Shown here in pieces: positions 17,604 to 27,475 of a stretch of DNA of 64,000 nucleotides (its first letter is position 1; every line of letters starts with the position of its first letter). A model generated the notes under the pieces. That model saw only the letters and a program-made list of their open reading frames with translations. It was not told where the DNA came from and did no database searches. This DNA is from Lachnospiraceae bacterium (GTDB taxonomy: Bacteria > Bacillota_A > Clostridia > Lachnospirales > Lachnospiraceae). The position numbers were made by a program, and so were the translations under genes. The stretch spans positions 36,785 through 100,784 of the forward strand of contig JAIKXV010000100.1 of NCBI GenBank assembly GCA_024683935.1, written 5' to 3'.

Positions 17604-18683
17604 TCAGGTTTTGGATGCGATCTGGAACTGCATATGAACTCTGGAGAATATATCGACTATCGTCGGATCGAACTGAACTCCCCTGCCCTCCACGATAATA
17701 TCGCAGGCGTGGCCATGGCTCATAGGCTTCTTATAAGGTCTCTCTGAAACAAGCGCGTCGTAAACATCGCAGAGACATACCATACGTGCGAGAATGGGGA
17801 TATTTTCTCCTGCCAGGCCGTCAGGATAGCCTTTGCCGTCCCAGCGTTCATGATGGCTGCGGCACATATGATAGGTGTACATCACGAAATTATTATTTGG
17901 CAGAAGATATGAGAAATTCTGTATCGCCTCAGCTGCAAAAAGCGTATGGGACTTCATCACCGCAAACTCTTCCTCGGTGTACTTACCGACCTTTGAAAGC
18001 ACCTCATCAGGCACTCCTATCTTTCCCATATCAAAGAGCTGCGATCCGAGAATGATGATGTTCTGATCCTCGGGCTCCAGGTACAGAATCTTCTGATTCA
18101 GCATCTCCTGCATAAGGATCTGCATGAGACGGCCAACCCTCATGGAATGGATACCGGTGAAACCGTCCTTTCTGGTGATAAGGCTGGTCATGATACCGAC
18201 TATGAACTGCTGCATGCTGATGACATTCTGCATGGACATGGTCACCGCATTCTGCAGGAGCGAGCTGTTGCCGGCCAGCATACTGTTCTGCATCTGAAGC
18301 GAGTCATTCTTCTCTATCATCTTCAGATGGGCATCAATTTTTCGTACGAGAGTGGCAACCGCAAAGGGTCTGGTCTGGAAATCGACAGCTCCGAGCACAT
18401 ATGTCTGAAGCTCAAAAGACGGGTTATTCTTTTCCGAAATGACCATGACAGGATGCTCCTTAGTCCTGCCGTTATCCTTGATCCAGCTTAAAACATCAAT
18501 ACCCTTCATGGTAGTGATATCAAGATCAAGTATTGTAAGAGAGGGAAGCTTTTCCGCTTTTTTCAGATAATCAAGACCTGCCTGAGCCTTGTCCTTCACC
18601 ACAACGGAGTGTTTCTTCGACAGCTCGGCTTTGAGCCCGGCAGTCTCACTTTCCTGTTCACTTATGATCAAGATGGTATGCAT
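17604..18683 (-). CDS. Response-regulator/HD-GYP protein with degenerate active sites
   Basis: A 359-residue protein. Residues 1-125 are a receiver domain with the phospho-acceptor Asp53 (LDLDITTMKG). The usual N-terminal acidic pair is Ser-Glu (IISEQ), and the switch lysine is Arg (QTRPF instead of TKPF). Residues ~150-359 are HD-GYP-like: HSMRVGRL, then QLFDMGKIGVPDEVL where the HD histidine is Phe, then a complete HHERWDGKGYPDGL and CDVYDAL. Intact HD-GYP proteins hydrolyse cyclic-di-GMP; loss of a metal-binding His suggests reduced or altered activity, or a sensory role. It sits between flagellin and groESL with its own promoter and terminator. The PilZ and EAL genes elsewhere in the window fit cyclic-di-GMP signalling. 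Confidence 0.85.
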   Translation of the reverse strand: MHTILIISEQESETAGLKAELSKKHSVVVKDKAQAGLDYLKKAEKLPSLTILDLDITTMKGIDVLSWIKDNGRTKEHPVMVISEKNNPSFELQTYVLGAVDFQTRPFAVATLVRKIDAHLKMIEKNDSLQMQNSMLAGNSSLLQNAVTMSMQNVISMQQFIVGIMTSLITRKDGFTGIHSMRVGRLMQILMQEMLNQKILYLEPEDQNIIILGSQLFDMGKIGVPDEVLSKVGKYTEEEFAVMKSHTLFAAEAIQNFSYLLPNNNFVMYTYHMCRSHHERWDGKGYPDGLAGENIPILARMVCLCDVYDALVSERPYKKPMSHGHACDIIVEGRGVQFDPTIVDIFSRVHMQFQIASKT

Positions 18684-18743
18684 CCCTTTACCCCTTTTAA
18701 TAACCCTTATTATGGTTCCGCCATTGGGACTTTTATGTGAAGA

Positions 18744-18773
18744 ATTTTATCATATCTAAATTATCTTTGTAAA
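18744..18773 (-). promoter_or_regulatory. Candidate promoter of the response-regulator/HD-GYP gene
   Basis: On the minus strand, TTTACA (18773-18768), an 18-bp spacer and TAAAAT (18749-18744), about 60 bp before the ATG at 18683. The -35 has one mismatch to TTGACA. Confidence 0.45.
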
Positions 18774-18780
18774 TAAAATG

Positions 18781-19138
18781 ATAAATGTACTCGCATTCCG
18801 GGCTTTCGCCCTTCATGCACCGGGGCACTGTCGCGCTCAGCGCGCCAAAACGTGCCCGTAAAACGTCCGCCGGACTTTTTACCGTACATGGGCGGGATCC
18901 AAAGTAAAAAACGGCTTCTCGCGCAAGCGCGGAAGCCGTTTTGCCTTGGTCGAATTATTAAGGTAACCATGGTATTAAAACTACGGATTGCTTCGCGCTT
19001 CGCGCTCTCGCAATCCTACAAGTACTCGCATATCGCCACACTCACTTCCGTTCATGTGGCTTTTATGCTCGTACTTGTTTTACGACCAAAGAAAAACGGC
19101 GCCTCGTGCAAGCACGGGCGCCGTTTTGCCTTGGTCGT
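18781..19138. repeat. Hairpin-rich intergenic element A (two terminator-like hairpins flanking two conserved hairpins)
   Basis: This stretch fills most of the 460-bp gap between groEL and the response-regulator gene and has no convincing ORF. In order: a degenerate hairpin starting GTACTCGCATTCC (18787), GC-rich hairpins to about 18895, hairpin H1 (18899-18952, AAAACGGCTTC/GAAGCCGTTTT), hairpin M1 (18985-19016, GGATTG/CAATCC with an inner GCGC stem), hairpin M2 (19018-19078, ACAAGTAC/GTACTTGT, GCAT/ATGC, GCCACA/TGTGGC), and H2 (19082-19138, a relative of H1 with the same GCCTTGGTCG tail). The order H-M1-M2-H recurs at 49998-50271 with different but still paired stems. It could be a mobile palindromic repeat or a structured RNA. 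Confidence 0.75.
19082..19138. terminator. Bidirectional terminator-like hairpin after groEL
   Basis: Outer stem ACGACCAA/TTGGTCGT and inner stem AACGGCGCC/GGCGCCGTT enclose CGTGC/GCACG. An A-run precedes the inner stem and TTTTT follows it on the minus strand, starting seven bases after the groEL stop. It is also hairpin H2 of element A. Confidence 0.65.
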
Positions 19139-19144
19139 TTAGTT

Positions 19145-20770
<1,626 letters not shown>

Positions 20771-20780
20771 TCACTCCTTT

Positions 20781-21071
20781 TTATTTCTCTATAACAGCTA
20801 AAATATCACTCTGCTTTACAATGATAACCTTTGACTTGTCGTCAAGCTCGATCTCGGTTCCGGCATACTTTGAGTAGATAACCTTCTGACCCTTCTTGAC
20901 CTGCATCTTTATTTCCTTGCCGTCTACAACTCCTCCGGGACCTACTTCAAGGATCTCAGCCTGCTGGGGCTTCTCCTTCTCGTGTCCGGGAAGTACTATT
21001 CCTGATGCGGTAGTCTCTTCAGCCTCGATGGGCTTTAAAACAACTCTGTCTGCTAACGGTTTTAACTTCAT
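20781..21071 (-). CDS. groES: Co-chaperonin GroES (10 kDa)
   Basis: A 96-residue lid subunit of the GroEL cage. It begins MKLKPLADRVVLKPIEAEE, has the mobile loop around TASGIVLPGHEKEKPQQAEI, and the GGVVDGKEIKMQVKKGQKVIYSKYAGTE region typical of GroES. It is the first gene of the bicistronic groESL operon. A strong AGGAGG precedes the ATG, and a promoter with a CIRCE operator lies upstream. Confidence 0.97.
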   Translation of the reverse strand: MKLKPLADRVVLKPIEAEETTASGIVLPGHEKEKPQQAEILEVGPGGVVDGKEIKMQVKKGQKVIYSKYAGTEIELDDKSKVIIVKQSDILAVIEK

Positions 21072-21130
21072 TTTGAAGACCTCCTAATTATTCTAAAAAA
21101 AACCTTAGTTTTAAGGCTTTTCCTTTTTTA

Positions 21131-21157
21131 CTAGCACTCACTTTCTTCGAGTGCTAA
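21131..21157 (-). promoter_or_regulatory. CIRCE operator (HrcA-binding inverted repeat)
   Basis: TAGCACTC (21132-21139), nine bases, GAGTGCTA (21149-21156). This matches the CIRCE consensus TTAGCACTC-N9-GAGTGCTAA except for one outer base. It lies between the groESL promoter and groES, so HrcA should repress the operon until heat or folding stress. Confidence 0.93.
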
Positions 21158-21168
21158 CCACATGAGAC

Positions 21169-21197
21169 ATAATACTTTTTTACCCGCTATGTTGCAA
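21169..21197 (-). promoter_or_regulatory. Sigma-A-like groESL promoter
   Basis: On the minus strand, TTGCAA (21197-21192), a 17-bp spacer and TATTAT (21174-21169), just upstream of CIRCE. A 7-bp inverted repeat TACCCGC/GCGGGTA (21181-21187 and 21198-21204) brackets the -35 and may be a further operator. Confidence 0.75.
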
Positions 21198-21270
21198 GCG
21201 GGTAAAAGAGGGTAAATCGTATTAATATCTCATTTTTTCTCGCGTATTCTCGTTTTATCTCTCGAATACT

Positions 21271-21313
21271 CTGTCATCAGTTCTTTTTTAAGATCCTTCG
21301 CTCAGGATGACAG
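21271..21313. repeat. Short palindromic intergenic repeat (TGTCATCCTGAGCGAAGGAT type)
   Basis: CTGTCATC (21271-21278) is the inverted repeat of GATGACAG (21306-21313). Inside, ATCCT/AGGAT encloses TCGCTC. The word AGATCCTTCGCTCAGGATGA closely resembles a dispersed intergenic repeat I recall from many bacterial genomes, but copy number here is unknown. It lies just downstream of the PilZ gene stop and may also act as a weak terminator. Confidence 0.5.
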
Positions 21314-21322
21314 AATGTTCCT

Positions 21323-21649
21323 CTACTCTCCGTGGGATTCCAGGAATTCCATGATCTTGCTTATTCCGCGGTCGTGTTCGAAGGTCACGCCCATCGCGAA
21401 ACGTCCGTCATCGTCAAAAAGTCTGACTATCCTGCACTCCAGATGGGATATCAGTGTGCCTGTATCATTTCCGTAAAAATATAGTATTATGCCGTCTCCC
21501 ACCTGTGCCTCTATTGAATTTTTAAAAACAATGGCGGCACCGGAAGTACTGAGATCCTTGATCTTAACGGATCTTACACCGTTTCCGGAACAGTAAAGCG
21601 CTGTGTAATTGGTCGGCTCTCTCGGAGCGCGGCGCTTTTCGTCTGACAT
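21323..21649 (-). CDS. PilZ-domain protein (cyclic-di-GMP receptor)
   Basis: A 108-residue single-domain protein. The N-terminal KRRAPREPTNY carries the RxxxR cyclic-di-GMP-binding motif, and DLSTSGAAIVF carries the D/NxSxxG motif about 25 residues later, followed by a beta-barrel-like pattern. Both ligand motifs look intact, so binding is likely. The output target is unknown. It starts five bases after the GH3 stop and is probably co-transcribed with it. EAL and HD-GYP proteins elsewhere in the window could set the cyclic-di-GMP level it senses. Confidence 0.85.
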   Translation of the reverse strand: MSDEKRRAPREPTNYTALYCSGNGVRSVKIKDLSTSGAAIVFKNSIEAQVGDGIILYFYGNDTGTLISHLECRIVRLFDDDGRFAMGVTFEHDRGISKIMEFLESHGE

Positions 21650-21654
21650 TTCCC

Positions 21655-24135
21655 TTATCCCTCACTTTTACCTGAGAGCAATATGGTTCTTACCACCCTG
21701 TACGCACATTTAAGAAGATCCTCCCGGCTGATATCGCCGTTTTCAAGGCTCTCCTTAAGTTCATTTACATCATCCAAACAGCCCGGCATATTCAGGTCAT
21801 TGCCTGCCTTTATGCAGCCTGTCGCTGTACAGTTATCGCCCTGCCAGGTAGTGGTCCAGTCACTCATGACGAGACCCTTAAATCCCCATTCATCACGGAG
21901 TATTCCTTTTATAAGCTCGTGATTATTCGCCGAATGAACACCGTTTATCTTATTATAACTGGTCATAAGAGCCATGGGCTCACATTCCTTAACAGCGGTT
22001 TCAAAGCCCTTCAGGTATATCTCCCTCAGGCATCTCTCGGATATCACCGAATCCGAGAAAAATCTGTTGTCCTCGGCGTTATTGCATGCAAAGTGCTTTA
22101 TTGTGGTACCGCAGCCCTTTACGGACTGGACTCCTGCGGTGATGGCCGCCGCCATCTTTCCAGAAACCAGGGGATCCTCTGAAAAATATTCAAAATTTCT
22201 CCCGCAGAGAGGATTCCTGTGTATGTTCATGCCCGGCGCAAGCCACAGGGTCACACCGAAAATATCCATTTCCTCTGCAACAGCCTTCCCCACCTCTGAC
22301 ACCATATCGGTATTCCAGGAGGAAGCGAGGAGCGTCCCCACCGGAAAAGCAGTACAGTACTGGTAGTATGTTTCCCCCTCTTCTTCCTCAGGGTCCATAT
22401 CAAAGAAACCGTGCTCTACTGTCTTGATAAAAGGCTTTGAATTAACAACACCGTCTTTTACCGTATATTTTTCCTGTATCCTGAGTCCCGCCGGTCCGTC
22501 AGCAGTCACAATGGACGCTATTCCGTCCTCCGCAACCATGGTGCTGGTGTCGGCTGCGCAGCCGGGAACCCGCATACTGCTGCTTCCGACAGCCTCTTTG
22601 CCTTCGATATCCACCATTGATCCAACGCAGAGTGATATCAGCTTTTCATCACTCAAAGGATCTGTAAGTCTTTTTACTTCATCGGAAATATCGTCAGGCT
22701 TATCATATGTATTATGAACAGTCTCTATGCTGTCTCCGTCTATTTCGACAACAGGCAGCTTTTCAAGTCTGGCCTTATCTATCCATCTGTTGTTCTGTTC
22801 TTCTCTTTCCTCAAAGGGAATGGAGAACTCTCTGATCTCATTTTCGGGTACGCAGAGGTTCTTTGCAGTCTCAACCGTCACCCTTTTATTGAGATCAAGC
22901 ATTGCGACGGGAACGGACTTATCCAGCGAAAACCCGCACCAGATGCCGTAGAAACCCTTTTCCAGGATCCAGGCGGCTTCCTCTTCGTCATAGGACGTAA
23001 GATTCCTTAAAGGAATATTAATCGTAAGCTTTTCGCTGCCGTCTCCGGGGATCAGCTCTGTCTTTGAAAAGCCCGCAAGTCTCCTGAATTCCTTTTCAAG
23101 TCCGTTCTGAGGACAGGATACATATACCTGCAATACTTCCTTTGCAGGTGTATCTCCTATATTGGTAACATTGACCTTCAGCGAAACAGTACCGTTCTCA
23201 TAGGACGGTTCCTCTGCTTCAAAGATGAATTCGCTGTAGCTTAAGCCATAGCCAAAGCCGTAACGGACCGGGATACCCAGGGAATCAAAGTACCTGTAAC
23301 CCGCATAGATACCTTCCTCATATCTTTCCCGGGTGAGATCCTCATTCATAAAGGAGAAATCCGAAGCTCCCGGATAGTCCTCATAATCATAGCACCAGGT
23401 GTCTGTCAGATGTCCGCTGGGAGAAACCTTTCCGGACAATATATCAGCCAGGGCATTTCCGCCCTCCATTCCGGCCTGGCACATAAAGATCAGCGCGCAG
23501 ATATTTTTATGGGAATCCATAAAGGAAAGATCCATAACCGCGCCTGTATTCAATATCACAATGACCCTGTCATAAAGCCTGCAGAGGTCATCCAAAAATC
23601 CGTCCTCTTCCTCGGTCAGATAATAATCTCCGGGAATATTGCGCCTGTCCGCAGCTTCTCCGGCGGTACGGCTTATCACATATACAGCCGTGTCGCAATC
23701 CTCTTTCTCCGGCTCCGCACCTTCAGGTGCCGGGAAAGGACGGGCTGCATAGGTTTCGAAAAAACTGCCCCCGTTTTTTTCAGCCTCAGCTGCTTCCTTA
23801 AGAAGAGCATCTCTCCAAAGGAGACGCTTTTCCTCATACTCCCTGTTATAATCTTCTATCCATTGTTCGTTTACAATGTCGAAGCCGGCATTCTTCATTC
23901 CCTGATAAACGGAGATGGTCTCCCTTTCATTTACATCCCCGCTGCCGGTGCCGCCCTTGATGGTCTTTGAAGCGCCCCGGCCGTACAGCGCTATCTTTGC
24001 CCCTTCTGAAAGTGGCAGTACATTTTCTTTATTTTCCAAAAGTACTATGCCTTCTGTTGCCGCCTCATAAGCCACCTTTCGGTGGACTCGTTCGTGAGGC
24101 TGTTCCTCTGCTGTGCTGAAACCGCTTTTCTTCAT
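21655..24135 (-). CDS. Glycoside hydrolase family 3 beta-glucosidase, circularly permuted
   Basis: An 826-residue enzyme, counted from the chosen start at 24135, in which the GH3 domains are in reverse order. The usual C-terminal (alpha/beta)6 domain comes first (HRKVAYEAATEGIVLLENKE, then GGTGSGDVN), then a fibronectin-III-like domain (about 295-410), then the TIM-barrel domain with GPAGLR, ARNFEYFSEDPLVSG-like and KHFACNNAE motifs. The catalytic Asp is in GLVMSDWTTTW, about 68 residues from the C-terminus. Permuted GH3 enzymes are known from Butyrivibrio fibrisolvens and Ruminococcus albus. It has no signal peptide, so it likely acts in the cytoplasm on imported beta-glucosides. The ATG at 24135 has GAGGAG 15 bases upstream and the same spacer pattern as ppk; an in-frame TTG at 24171 is less likely. 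Confidence 0.92.
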   Translation of the reverse strand: MKKSGFSTAEEQPHERVHRKVAYEAATEGIVLLENKENVLPLSEGAKIALYGRGASKTIKGGTGSGDVNERETISVYQGMKNAGFDIVNEQWIEDYNREYEEKRLLWRDALLKEAAEAEKNGGSFFETYAARPFPAPEGAEPEKEDCDTAVYVISRTAGEAADRRNIPGDYYLTEEEDGFLDDLCRLYDRVIVILNTGAVMDLSFMDSHKNICALIFMCQAGMEGGNALADILSGKVSPSGHLTDTWCYDYEDYPGASDFSFMNEDLTRERYEEGIYAGYRYFDSLGIPVRYGFGYGLSYSEFIFEAEEPSYENGTVSLKVNVTNIGDTPAKEVLQVYVSCPQNGLEKEFRRLAGFSKTELIPGDGSEKLTINIPLRNLTSYDEEEAAWILEKGFYGIWCGFSLDKSVPVAMLDLNKRVTVETAKNLCVPENEIREFSIPFEEREEQNNRWIDKARLEKLPVVEIDGDSIETVHNTYDKPDDISDEVKRLTDPLSDEKLISLCVGSMVDIEGKEAVGSSSMRVPGCAADTSTMVAEDGIASIVTADGPAGLRIQEKYTVKDGVVNSKPFIKTVEHGFFDMDPEEEEGETYYQYCTAFPVGTLLASSWNTDMVSEVGKAVAEEMDIFGVTLWLAPGMNIHRNPLCGRNFEYFSEDPLVSGKMAAAITAGVQSVKGCGTTIKHFACNNAEDNRFFSDSVISERCLREIYLKGFETAVKECEPMALMTSYNKINGVHSANNHELIKGILRDEWGFKGLVMSDWTTTWQGDNCTATGCIKAGNDLNMPGCLDDVNELKESLENGDISREDLLKCAYRVVRTILLSGKSEG

Positions 24136-24192
24136 GGATTGCTGATGCCGCTCCTCTCTAAGCTGTAGCAAGTATCTTCTATTGCCAAATAA

Positions 24193-25782
24193 TTACTGTC
24201 CCACCTGTCCGGCTGCTGCCGCTGCGTTCTGCTGCGCCGCCTCTGCATGCTGCTGAGCCTGGGCCGCCGCATCCTGCTGGGCCTGGGCTGCTGCCAGTGC
24301 CGCCTGCAGCGCCGTCTGATCACCGGGATTATTCACTTCCGGTACAGGTGTGGTATCGATTTCTATCCTTGCGTCCTCGTTATCTTCCTCACCCTGGTTT
24401 ATGAAGCTCTCTGCCTTACCCTTGAAGGACGAATCCGGGAAGGAGGCGATCAGCTGGTTAAAGAGCTCCGTTGCCTTGTCCTTATTGTCATTCTTTAAGT
24501 AGCTCTGGGCGAGGTAATACAGTGCTTCATCGCTGTCCTTATTGAGATCAAAAGCCTCCGTCAGGTCGTCTATCGCACCCTCATAATCCCCGTCGTTATA
24601 TTTATCCGTACCCTTCTTCAGGTACTGCTCAGCAGCCCGGGAGGATACATTGCCGCTCAGATAGTCATAGAGCGAAGTAAATTCGGTTGAAACCCTGTTC
24701 CCCGAGCTTTCCTTTATCTTTTCCAGATATTCCGCCGCCGTAAGCGCGTCATCCGGGTCATTTATATAGCTTAAAGCTGCCGACAGGAGATTATTGTAAT
24801 CGCCAAGGACTCCTTCGTTTCCTGTGTACTCCTCTAAGGAATCCTGATAGCCCTTGTTTTCTTCCTGCAGGGCTTCGATCCTCTCATTCAGTTCATCCAT
24901 ATCGGCGGTCTTTTTCGTAAGCTCCTCCGAAACCTCCTTCAGACGGTCATTTACATCATTGCCCGCCATCTGTATGCGTGCCGGAAGAACCAGGAACCAC
25001 ATAAGCGCAGCTCCGGCCAGAAGTCCGATAAGTATGTTTATTATCGTCTGTCCGCCGCTCCGCTCCGATTCATTTAAGGGCTGGATAATGGTCTCATTGC
25101 CGCTGGTATAGCTTATGGCTTCTTCTCTCTTCTTACGGATCTTCTTTCCTGAAGCGAGCTCATTATCCGCTATCCTCTTTTCTGCTTCATTAAGGTAAGT
25201 CTTTAATACAGTATTGCCGGTGTCGGTTTTTAAGCCTCTCTCCGCCAACCTCTTGGCCTTTACCCATTCTTCATTATGGATGTAGATCAGGCAGAGCAGT
25301 TCCACTGCACGCAAAAAATCCGGGCTCTTCGCAACGATCGACTTCAGCTGTATCACGGCGAGATCCAGATCGTCATGCTCCGCATAGGACAGCGCCTGGT
25401 TATATTTATGTATCAGGGTATCATAGCCCGAAAGCTTGGCCTGATTATTTCTGATATCCGCCAGGAAATCATCGGCTATATTCTTCTTTGCCCTGATATT
25501 TTTGGAGTAAACCCACTCGGTAAGGGCGGGAACTATTTCTCCGGTCTCAAAATAGACAAGACCCAGTAAGTTTCTTGCCTGAACATTATTCTTATTACAT
25601 TTTAAAGACAGCTTAAGAGAAGCGGCCGCACCCGTAAGATCACGGATCTTCGCCTTCTTCAGACCATCGTTATAATAGCTGTTTGAAAGGCGTATAATCC
25701 TCTTATAGGTTTTTACGTCCGTTCCGCAGGCCGTACAGAAATCATCGGTAGATAGCGTACAGCCGCAGTTAAAACATTTCAT
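24193..25782 (-). CDS. Zinc-ribbon/TPR membrane-anchored protein
   Basis: A 529-residue protein. It starts with a zinc ribbon (Cys3, Cys6, Cys16, Cys19), followed by tetratricopeptide-like helices (about 30-205). One membrane segment is at about 245-265 (LIGLLAGAALMWFLV). An extracytoplasmic coiled coil (about 275-325, EELTKKTADMDELNERIEAL) and further TPR units (about 385-455, YNDGDYEGAIDDLTEAFDL) follow. The tail is low-complexity Ala/Gln (about 490-529). The layout suggests a scaffold linking cytoplasm and cell surface; no enzymatic function is visible. Its ATG abuts the stop of the small acidic ORF (TAAATG) and it ends 57 bp before the GH3 start. Confidence 0.75.
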   Translation of the reverse strand: MKCFNCGCTLSTDDFCTACGTDVKTYKRIIRLSNSYYNDGLKKAKIRDLTGAAASLKLSLKCNKNNVQARNLLGLVYFETGEIVPALTEWVYSKNIRAKKNIADDFLADIRNNQAKLSGYDTLIHKYNQALSYAEHDDLDLAVIQLKSIVAKSPDFLRAVELLCLIYIHNEEWVKAKRLAERGLKTDTGNTVLKTYLNEAEKRIADNELASGKKIRKKREEAISYTSGNETIIQPLNESERSGGQTIINILIGLLAGAALMWFLVLPARIQMAGNDVNDRLKEVSEELTKKTADMDELNERIEALQEENKGYQDSLEEYTGNEGVLGDYNNLLSAALSYINDPDDALTAAEYLEKIKESSGNRVSTEFTSLYDYLSGNVSSRAAEQYLKKGTDKYNDGDYEGAIDDLTEAFDLNKDSDEALYYLAQSYLKNDNKDKATELFNQLIASFPDSSFKGKAESFINQGEEDNEDARIEIDTTPVPEVNNPGDQTALQAALAAAQAQQDAAAQAQQHAEAAQQNAAAAAGQVGQ

Positions 25783-25929
25783 TTACTCTTTTTCCCTATT
25801 CTTCATCCCGAGCATGGAAAATAAAAGATCCAGTATATCCGGCTCATCGCGGTCCATAACCGCCTGCTCGGTATCATCAACCTCAAGGGAGGGATGAAAT
25901 TTCTTTAATTCTTCATCGAAATCTATCAT
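25783..25929 (-). CDS. Small acidic hypothetical protein (48 aa)
   Basis: A 48-residue ORF starting MIDFDEELKKFHPSLEVDD, with ILDLLFSMLGMK near the end. The ATG at 25929 has AGGA eight bases upstream, and the TAA directly abuts the ATG of the TPR gene, which argues for translational coupling and a real gene. It is strongly acidic and has no cysteine or membrane segment. I do not recognise a family; an adaptor peptide for the downstream TPR protein is a guess. Confidence 0.6.
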   Translation of the reverse strand: MIDFDEELKKFHPSLEVDDTEQAVMDRDEPDILDLLFSMLGMKNREKE

Positions 25930-26046
25930 TTTATAATCCTGTTAATTCTATGATATCTTCATCTGCCGGCGGAGATTATCAATGATAAGCTTTTTCGCTC
26001 CGCTTAAAAACACAGACGCTGTTTATCCGGATGACGAGCCTATCCG

Positions 26047-27459
26047 TCAGAACGACAGATTACGGGGAATGGGCTTCGGCATCAGGTTTCCTGCGTCGTC
26101 CCGGGAAAATTCAACCCCGCGCTTATTCTCTGTCATCACATACTGCTGATTATCTATCATTATCACTGCGCCTTCATAGGCTGTATCAAATGCCCTTATG
26201 ACGGCTCCCTCGGAGATCCTCATCAGTTCGTCGAATTCCCGGGTTCTCTGCTCCATTTCCTGCAGTTCCGCCTTCTTTTCTATCTTTTCCCTCATGAGAG
26301 TCTGGCGTTCTGCCATCATTGCCTCATCGGCGGTACCGAGCCTCACTCTTCTCTCCAGCTCATCGGAACGTATCTTCATCTGCTGGAACTTGACCGAAAG
26401 CTCCTTCTCCTGCCTGGCGAGTTCCTTCCGGATCGCTATTACATCATCCTTAACGCCGGCAGTAATACAGGTCTTTAGGAATACGTCATTTCCGAGGAAA
26501 CGCGCTTCAACGCCCCTCATCCCGTAAACGTCTCCTCCCACTATGCTTCCCTTTGAACCGGTGGCATGCACCACGGCCTTGGAAACAATGTTGGAGTCCA
26601 GGATGTAATTCGCCGAAACGTCGCCGTCAGCCTCCACATCCGTGTACTCTATAAAATCTGCAAGAACATCGCCCTTACAGATGATCTTGGTACCGTTGGA
26701 GCCGAGTATTCCTCCCTTTATGACTATGTCTTCTCCGGCCTCTATGGCATCACCGTGGAAAACACCCTCTATCGTAATACTTCTTGTGGCCTTTATCGAA
26801 ACTCCTTCGGAAACACTGCCGTGGATGATAACGTCACCGTTAAAAATCACGTTTCCAAAGACATTGTCTATATCTTTTTTGAATTCCTGCACTCCGGTAA
26901 CGGAGAGCCTTGACTTTGAAGCCTCCACCCGGCCTTCAATATCGGCGTAATAGGTAAGCTCTTCTTCAACATAGGTACACCCTGTGGTTCTTAAGGGAGG
27001 CAGCTCCTTTGCCCTTTTTCCCGGAACCGCACGGCCTTTAACGCTCATTCCGGGCTGTTCCTTCACTGCGGGATGATATACCGCAAGCTTATCCCCGGCC
27101 TCAACACACTCAATGACATTTACAGAAGTGTAATCAACCGTTCCGTCCGACCTTATCAGCGGATGCTTCTTTCCGTTTCCGGTAGCCTCGAAAAAGAACT
27201 CGAAATAACCGTCCTCACCGGCCACAGGAGGAGTCCCCTCCGCCACCAGCTGGTCATGGTTATATATCTCCTTGCGGATCATGGCAGACACGCGGGAAGT
27301 ACTGATGCCTACCTTAACTCCGTTGGTGGCGAGGAACTGCAGTATCTCCTCAACATCATAGGACTGTCCCTCAGGGGGAGGTGACAGGTTAAGGTAAGCT
27401 TCCATGTCGTTATTCTTGATAATAACTCTGTTTATGCTTCTATCATCACGTGAGCCCAC
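26047..27459 (-). CDS. fapA: FapA/DUF342 family protein
   Basis: A 470-residue protein of the DUF342 (flagellar assembly protein A) family. An N-terminal domain (about 1-170, including YDVEEILQFLATNGVKVGI) precedes a central beta-helix-like run of short repeats (about 195-320: FNGDVIIHGSVSEGVSIKA, IVIKGGILGSNG). A C-terminal coiled coil follows (about 335-420). DUF342 proteins are linked to cell-surface or polymer functions in several bacteria, but no precise activity is established. The start is a GTG with GGAGG upstream, 16 bp after valS, so it is probably co-transcribed with valS. Confidence 0.82.
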   Translation of the reverse strand: MGSRDDRSINRVIIKNNDMEAYLNLSPPPEGQSYDVEEILQFLATNGVKVGISTSRVSAMIRKEIYNHDQLVAEGTPPVAGEDGYFEFFFEATGNGKKHPLIRSDGTVDYTSVNVIECVEAGDKLAVYHPAVKEQPGMSVKGRAVPGKRAKELPPLRTTGCTYVEEELTYYADIEGRVEASKSRLSVTGVQEFKKDIDNVFGNVIFNGDVIIHGSVSEGVSIKATRSITIEGVFHGDAIEAGEDIVIKGGILGSNGTKIICKGDVLADFIEYTDVEADGDVSANYILDSNIVSKAVVHATGSKGSIVGGDVYGMRGVEARFLGNDVFLKTCITAGVKDDVIAIRKELARQEKELSVKFQQMKIRSDELERRVRLGTADEAMMAERQTLMREKIEKKAELQEMEQRTREFDELMRISEGAVIRAFDTAYEGAVIMIDNQQYVMTENKRGVEFSRDDAGNLMPKPIPRNLSF

Positions 27460-27475
27460 TATTATCCTCCAAAAA

